DNA of 64,000 nucleotides from Paenibacillus sp. UNC499MF (GTDB taxonomy: Bacteria; Bacillota; Bacilli; Paenibacillales; NBRC-103111), in the NCBI RefSeq assembly GCF_900107975.1, contig NZ_FNVF01000002.1:573178-637177 (forward strand), given 5' to 3'. Under the pieces are notes generated by a model, which worked only from the letters and a program-made list of their open reading frames with translations, was not told the DNA's origin and did no database searches. Positions 58,291-64,000 of this stretch are shown here, piece after piece; the first letter of the stretch is position 1, and the number at the start of each line of letters is the position of its first letter. Position numbers and translations under genes: made by a program.

Positions 58291-58740
58291 ATGTCGATTG
58301 CGATCCGTTCCGCCCACAAAGTATTGAATAAACAGGTAGCCAACTGGACCGTGCTTTACGTCAAGCTTCACAATTATCATTGGTATGTAAAAGGAGATCA
58401 ATTCTTCACCCTTCACGTGAAGTTCGAGGAATTGTACAACGAAGCGGCAGGCTATGTCGACGAGCTGGCGGAGCGTCTGCTCGCCATCGGCGGCAAGCCC
58501 GTCGCCACCCTCAAAGAGTGCCTGGAATTGAGCGATATCGGGGAAGCCTCGGGAAGCGAGAAGCCGGATGCCATGGTCCGCGCCCTGCTCGCCGATTTCG
58601 AAACCGTCATAAACGAATGCAAAACGGGCATGAAAGAAGCCGTGGAAGCCGGGGACGAAGGGACGTCCGATATGCTGCTCGGCATTACCCAGTCCCTGGA
58701 GAAGCACCGCTGGATGCTCGGTTCTTTCCTGAACGGCTGA
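58291..58740 (+). CDS. dps: Dps-family ferritin-like protein (DNA protection / mini-ferritin)
   Basis: A 149-residue mini-ferritin that stores iron and guards DNA against peroxide. [20 protein letters not shown] followed by [20 protein letters not shown] gives the ferroxidase ligands (H and D/E at the dimer interface). The length and the absence of a basic N-terminal tail suggest ferroxidase activity with weak DNA binding. GGAGGTACGTC precedes the ATG. It is probably under PerR or Fur control, but I see no clear box. Confidence 0.9.
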   Translation: MSIAIRSAHKVLNKQVANWTVLYVKLHNYHWYVKGDQFFTLHVKFEELYNEAAGYVDELAERLLAIGGKPVATLKECLELSDIGEASGSEKPDAMVRALLADFETVINECKTGMKEAVEAGDEGTSDMLLGITQSLEKHRWMLGSFLNG

Positions 58741-58820
58741 CACGCCTGCGGTTAACTTGACTTGCAGCCCCGAGCCGGCGGCAGGCCCTGCGGTGCGGAA
58801 ATAACCCCGGTTACGGATGC

Positions 58821-58857
58821 CGACCGGCGGCCTCACAGGAGGTCCGCCGGTTTTTTG
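58821..58857 (+). terminator. Terminator after dps
   Basis: ACCGGCGG pairs with CCGCCGGT over a 15-base loop, followed by TTTTTT. Confidence 0.9.
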
Positions 58858-58983
58858 GCTGCCTTCACGAAAAATTTACCGTCGATTTTTCGCAATTTTT
58901 GCCGGGCGGGTTTGGCATTTTGGGAATGCGCCCACTATAATAAGAGGGAGTGAGCCGAATAACGGGCAAGAGAGGTGTAAACG

Positions 58984-59577
58984 GTGACACATTCCCAAAT
59001 GGCGTTGAAAGAATGGGCTTCGGCCGTACAGGCTCTGGAGCAGGGCGAGCAGATTCTCATCATGCGAAAAGGCGGCATCCGCGAAGAAACGAGAGATTTC
59101 CGGGTCGTTTCCGATGCCTTTTACCTGTATCCGACCTACGAGCACCAGAAGCCGCATCTCATTAAAGATTCCGCTCAGCCGAGGCTTCAAGAGACGCTGG
59201 ACGGCTGGAATCCGGACGACAGGCAGGTGACGATTTCCTCCTGGGCCGAACTGGTCCGCGACATTGAAGTCAGCGACGCGGAGACGCTGGAGAAGCTGCA
59301 GCCTTTTCATATCTGGACCGAGACCTTTGCGGAGGAAAGACTGAAGTGGAAGCGCAAGCAGCCTCTTCATGTCATGCTTCTGCGGGTGTATAAGCTGGAC
59401 AAGCCGGTTACCCTGGACGTCGATCCTTCCTACGAAGGTTGCAGGTCCTGGATCGAGCTCCACGGAGAACTGCAATCGGCGGGCAGGACACCGGTGATTG
59501 GCGACGAAGCGTTTCAGGCGGCAGTGGACAGGATCGAGAAAGCACTGGCGGACGGAGTGCCGGTTAGCGGGTCCTAG
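58984..59577 (+). CDS. DUF1802 family protein
   Basis: A 197-residue cytoplasmic protein. It shows the family phrases ALKEWASAVQALEQGEQILI, RKGGIREETRDFRVV and FYLYPTYEHQKPHLIK. AAGAGAGGTG precedes the GTG-ACA context; the annotated ATG-equivalent GTG at 58984 fits the family length. Its function is unknown in general. It stands alone between the dps terminator and the suf operon. Confidence 0.8.
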   Translation: MTHSQMALKEWASAVQALEQGEQILIMRKGGIREETRDFRVVSDAFYLYPTYEHQKPHLIKDSAQPRLQETLDGWNPDDRQVTISSWAELVRDIEVSDAETLEKLQPFHIWTETFAEERLKWKRKQPLHVMLLRVYKLDKPVTLDVDPSYEGCRSWIELHGELQSAGRTPVIGDEAFQAAVDRIEKALADGVPVSGS

Positions 59578-59803
59578 TCAAGGCCTGGTGTAATAACCGC
59601 CGGCTGCCCGCTGATGCGGCTGAGCAGACTGGCGGCGGCGCGATCAAGAAGATCGGAACCGGAATGAACAGTCGCCGTTCAACCGGAATTCTTTCGGAGC
59701 AGGCCGGGCATTCTGGAAAGAATTACATAGTTTTATTCGCCGTACAATGAAAAAGCTCATATGACGGCGTTTAAACACGATAGACGGGGGAAAATGCCCT
59801 ATC
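59578..59803. other. Intergenic region before the suf promoter, no gene seen
   Basis: No open frame with a ribosome site is apparent and no clear terminator follows the DUF1802 gene. Confidence 0.35.
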
Positions 59804-59833
59804 TTGATTTAAGCTGGCGGCATAGACTATGAT
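59804..59833 (+). promoter_or_regulatory. Candidate sigma-A promoter of the suf operon
   Basis: TTGATT and TATGAT are 18 bases apart, about 80 bases before the sufC start. Confidence 0.6.
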
Positions 59834-59841
59834 GAAGCTAT

Positions 59842-59870
59842 TGAGAATCATTGATAATCATATTAGAATG
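59842..59870. promoter_or_regulatory. Fur-like box(es) upstream of sufC
   Basis: TGAGAATCATTGATA overlaps TGATAATCATATTAG; each matches the 7-1-7 Fur consensus TGATAATNATTATCA at about 11 of 15 positions. It starts eight bases after the -10, so bound Fur would block transcription when iron is plentiful. Confidence 0.5.
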
Positions 59871-59914
59871 ATTATAAAGTGAAATTCATTGAAAAGTTGG
59901 AGGGTTAAATCACT

Positions 59915-60751
59915 ATGGCAAACGCACCCGTATTCACAATAGAGGGTCTTAAGGCACAAATCGAAGGCAAAGAGATCCTGAAAGGCTTAAGCCTTGAAGT
60001 TAAAGGCGGAGAAATCCACGCCATCATGGGACCTAACGGTACCGGTAAAAGTACGCTGGCTTCCACGATCATGGGCCATCCTAAATATGAAGTAACCGAA
60101 GGCTCCATCAGCCTGGACGGCGAAGACGTGCTGGAAATGGCCGTCGACGAGAGAGCGCGCGCAGGCCTGTTCCTGGCGATGCAGTACCCGAGTGAAATCG
60201 CCGGCGTAACGAATGCCGACTTCCTCCGCAGCGCGATCAACGCGCGCCGTGAAGAAGGCAGCGAAATTTCCCTGATCAAGTTTATCCGCCAGATGGAAAG
60301 CAAAATGAAGGAACTCGAAATGAATCCGGAATTTATGCACCGTTACCTCAATGAAGGTTTCTCCGGCGGCGAGAAGAAGCGGAATGAAATTCTGCAAATG
60401 CTGATGCTCGATCCGCGCATCGTCATTCTTGACGAGATCGACTCCGGTCTTGATATTGACGCCCTTCGCATCGTCGCAACAGGCGTTAACGCCATGCGCA
60501 GCGAAGACCGCGGCTTCCTGATCATTACCCACTACCAGCGCCTGCTGGATTATGTAACGCCTGACTTCGTACACGTGATGATGCAGGGCAGAATCGTCAA
60601 ATCCGGCGGTCCCGAGCTGGCGCAGCGTCTGGAGAAAGACGGATACGACTGGATTAAAGAAGAGCTGGGCATCGTCGACGAGACGGTCGGCAATGACGAC
60701 GAGCAAGAATTCCAAGTTCCTATGAACACAACCGCACCGAAATATAACTAA
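59915..60751 (+). CDS. sufC: SufC Fe-S assembly ATPase
   Basis: ABC-type ATPase of the SufBCD scaffold that builds Fe-S clusters. 278 aa. Walker [10 protein letters not shown] (about 36-44), signature motif [14 protein letters not shown], Walker [18 protein letters not shown] and the H-loop [10 protein letters not shown] are intact. The insert [20 protein letters not shown] is the SufC-specific Q-loop region. The last 20 residues ([11 protein letters not shown] and on) extend a little beyond usual SufC length. GGAGG precedes the ATG. Confidence 0.97.
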   Translation: MANAPVFTIEGLKAQIEGKEILKGLSLEVKGGEIHAIMGPNGTGKSTLASTIMGHPKYEVTEGSISLDGEDVLEMAVDERARAGLFLAMQYPSEIAGVTNADFLRSAINARREEGSEISLIKFIRQMESKMKELEMNPEFMHRYLNEGFSGGEKKRNEILQMLMLDPRIVILDEIDSGLDIDALRIVATGVNAMRSEDRGFLIITHYQRLLDYVTPDFVHVMMQGRIVKSGGPELAQRLEKDGYDWIKEELGIVDETVGNDDEQEFQVPMNTTAPKYN

Positions 60752-60783
60752 TGGCCTGGGCTATATATTAGGAGGAAATAGAT

Positions 60784-63717
<2,934 letters not shown>

Positions 63718-63743
63718 AACAAGAATTAAAGGAGGTTGGTACG

Positions 63744-64000
63744 ATGGCTAAGCAAATGCCAGAAATGGAAGAGTACAAATATGGCTTTCGGGACGAGCAC
63801 AAGTCTATTTTCCAATCGGGAAAAGGCCTGAACGCCGAGATCGTTACCGAAATTTCCAGAATGAAAGGCGAGCCCGAGTGGATGCTCGAGTTCCGTCTGA
63901 AATCGCTGGAACAGTTCTTCAGCATGCCGATGCCGCGCTGGGGCGGTAACCTGGATGATCTTGATTTCAACGACATCCAGTATTATGTCAAGCCGTCCGA
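63744..64000 (+). CDS. sufB: SufB Fe-S scaffold protein (5' part; cut by window end)
   Basis: Only the first 85 codons are seen, starting at ATG 63744 after GGAGGTTGGTACG. The opening [20 protein letters not shown] followed by [20 protein letters not shown] is the SufB N-terminal signature. The gene order sufC-D-S-U-B is the usual Firmicute one. The catalytic cysteine and core lie outside the window. Confidence 0.95.
   Translation, partial: MAKQMPEMEEYKYGFRDEHKSIFQSGKGLNAEIVTEISRMKGEPEWMLEFRLKSLEQFFSMPMPRWGGNLDDLDFNDIQYYVKPS

Overview
The window looks like a chromosome segment of a spore-forming, low-to-mid GC Gram-positive bacterium of the Paenibacillaceae, most likely Paenibacillus. The reasons are a Spo0E-type phosphatase, a SufCDSUB cluster, the mtnKA pair, strong AGGAGG ribosome sites throughout, and an HTH-TPR regulator overlapped by a short exported peptide gene ending in an HG-x-G hexapeptide, which resembles the Alo quorum-sensing pairs of Paenibacillus. 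I cannot name the species.

Bases 1 to about 27.6 kb are a prophage-derived locus read leftward. In transcription order it runs: a small basic protein, a large single-chain RNA polymerase of the YonO/eukaryotic-RdRP fold (DEDGD metal motif), a zinc-ribbon protein, a terminator, and then a complete-looking non-contractile tail module. That module holds an unknown protein, the major tail protein, two overlapping tail-assembly chaperone genes, a 1938-residue tape measure, distal-tail pieces split over separate genes, a tail-associated (Tal) protein, a PAAR-like tip protein, a baseplate/fibre protein, several receptor-binding or decoration proteins (Ig-like, seven-bladed propeller, discoidin/DNRLRE), and a holin cut by the window edge. 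A divergent tyrosine integrase bounds the RNA polymerase operon. No capsid, portal, protease or terminase gene lies between integrase and tail genes, where they would be expected. The locus may therefore be a headless tail particle (F-type tailocin) with its own transcription machine, although the part left of base 1 is unseen.

Right of the integrase (27.6-30.3 kb) are a small helical protein, the AloR/AloP-like regulator and peptide, a Spo0E-like phosphatase and a small membrane protein. From 30.4 to 38.1 kb are ordinary chromosomal genes: a secreted GH18 chitinase with a cre-like site upstream, an aldo/keto reductase, DinB, a GNAT acetyltransferase, an inositol-phosphatase-family protein and an SDR. 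Two short tandem-repeat arrays follow.

At 38.8-47.9 kb is a self-contained sugar-acid uptake operon. It encodes a PRD regulator with EIIB- and EIIA-like domains, ascorbate-type EIIA, EIIB and EIIC, a phosphotriesterase-like lactonase, a creatininase-family hydrolase, a SIS isomerase, and its own HPr and Enzyme I. A GC-rich tandem repeat of about 121-127 bp in three copies follows.

The remainder holds a NimA-like flavoprotein, a Gfo/Idh/MocA dehydrogenase, a SnoaL-like protein, a divergent HxlR regulator/aldo-keto reductase pair, a divergent TetR/MFS efflux pair with two palindromic operators, mtnKA (methionine salvage), dps, a DUF1802 gene, and the sufCDSUB iron-sulfur cluster assembly operon behind a Fur-like box. 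SufB runs off the right edge.
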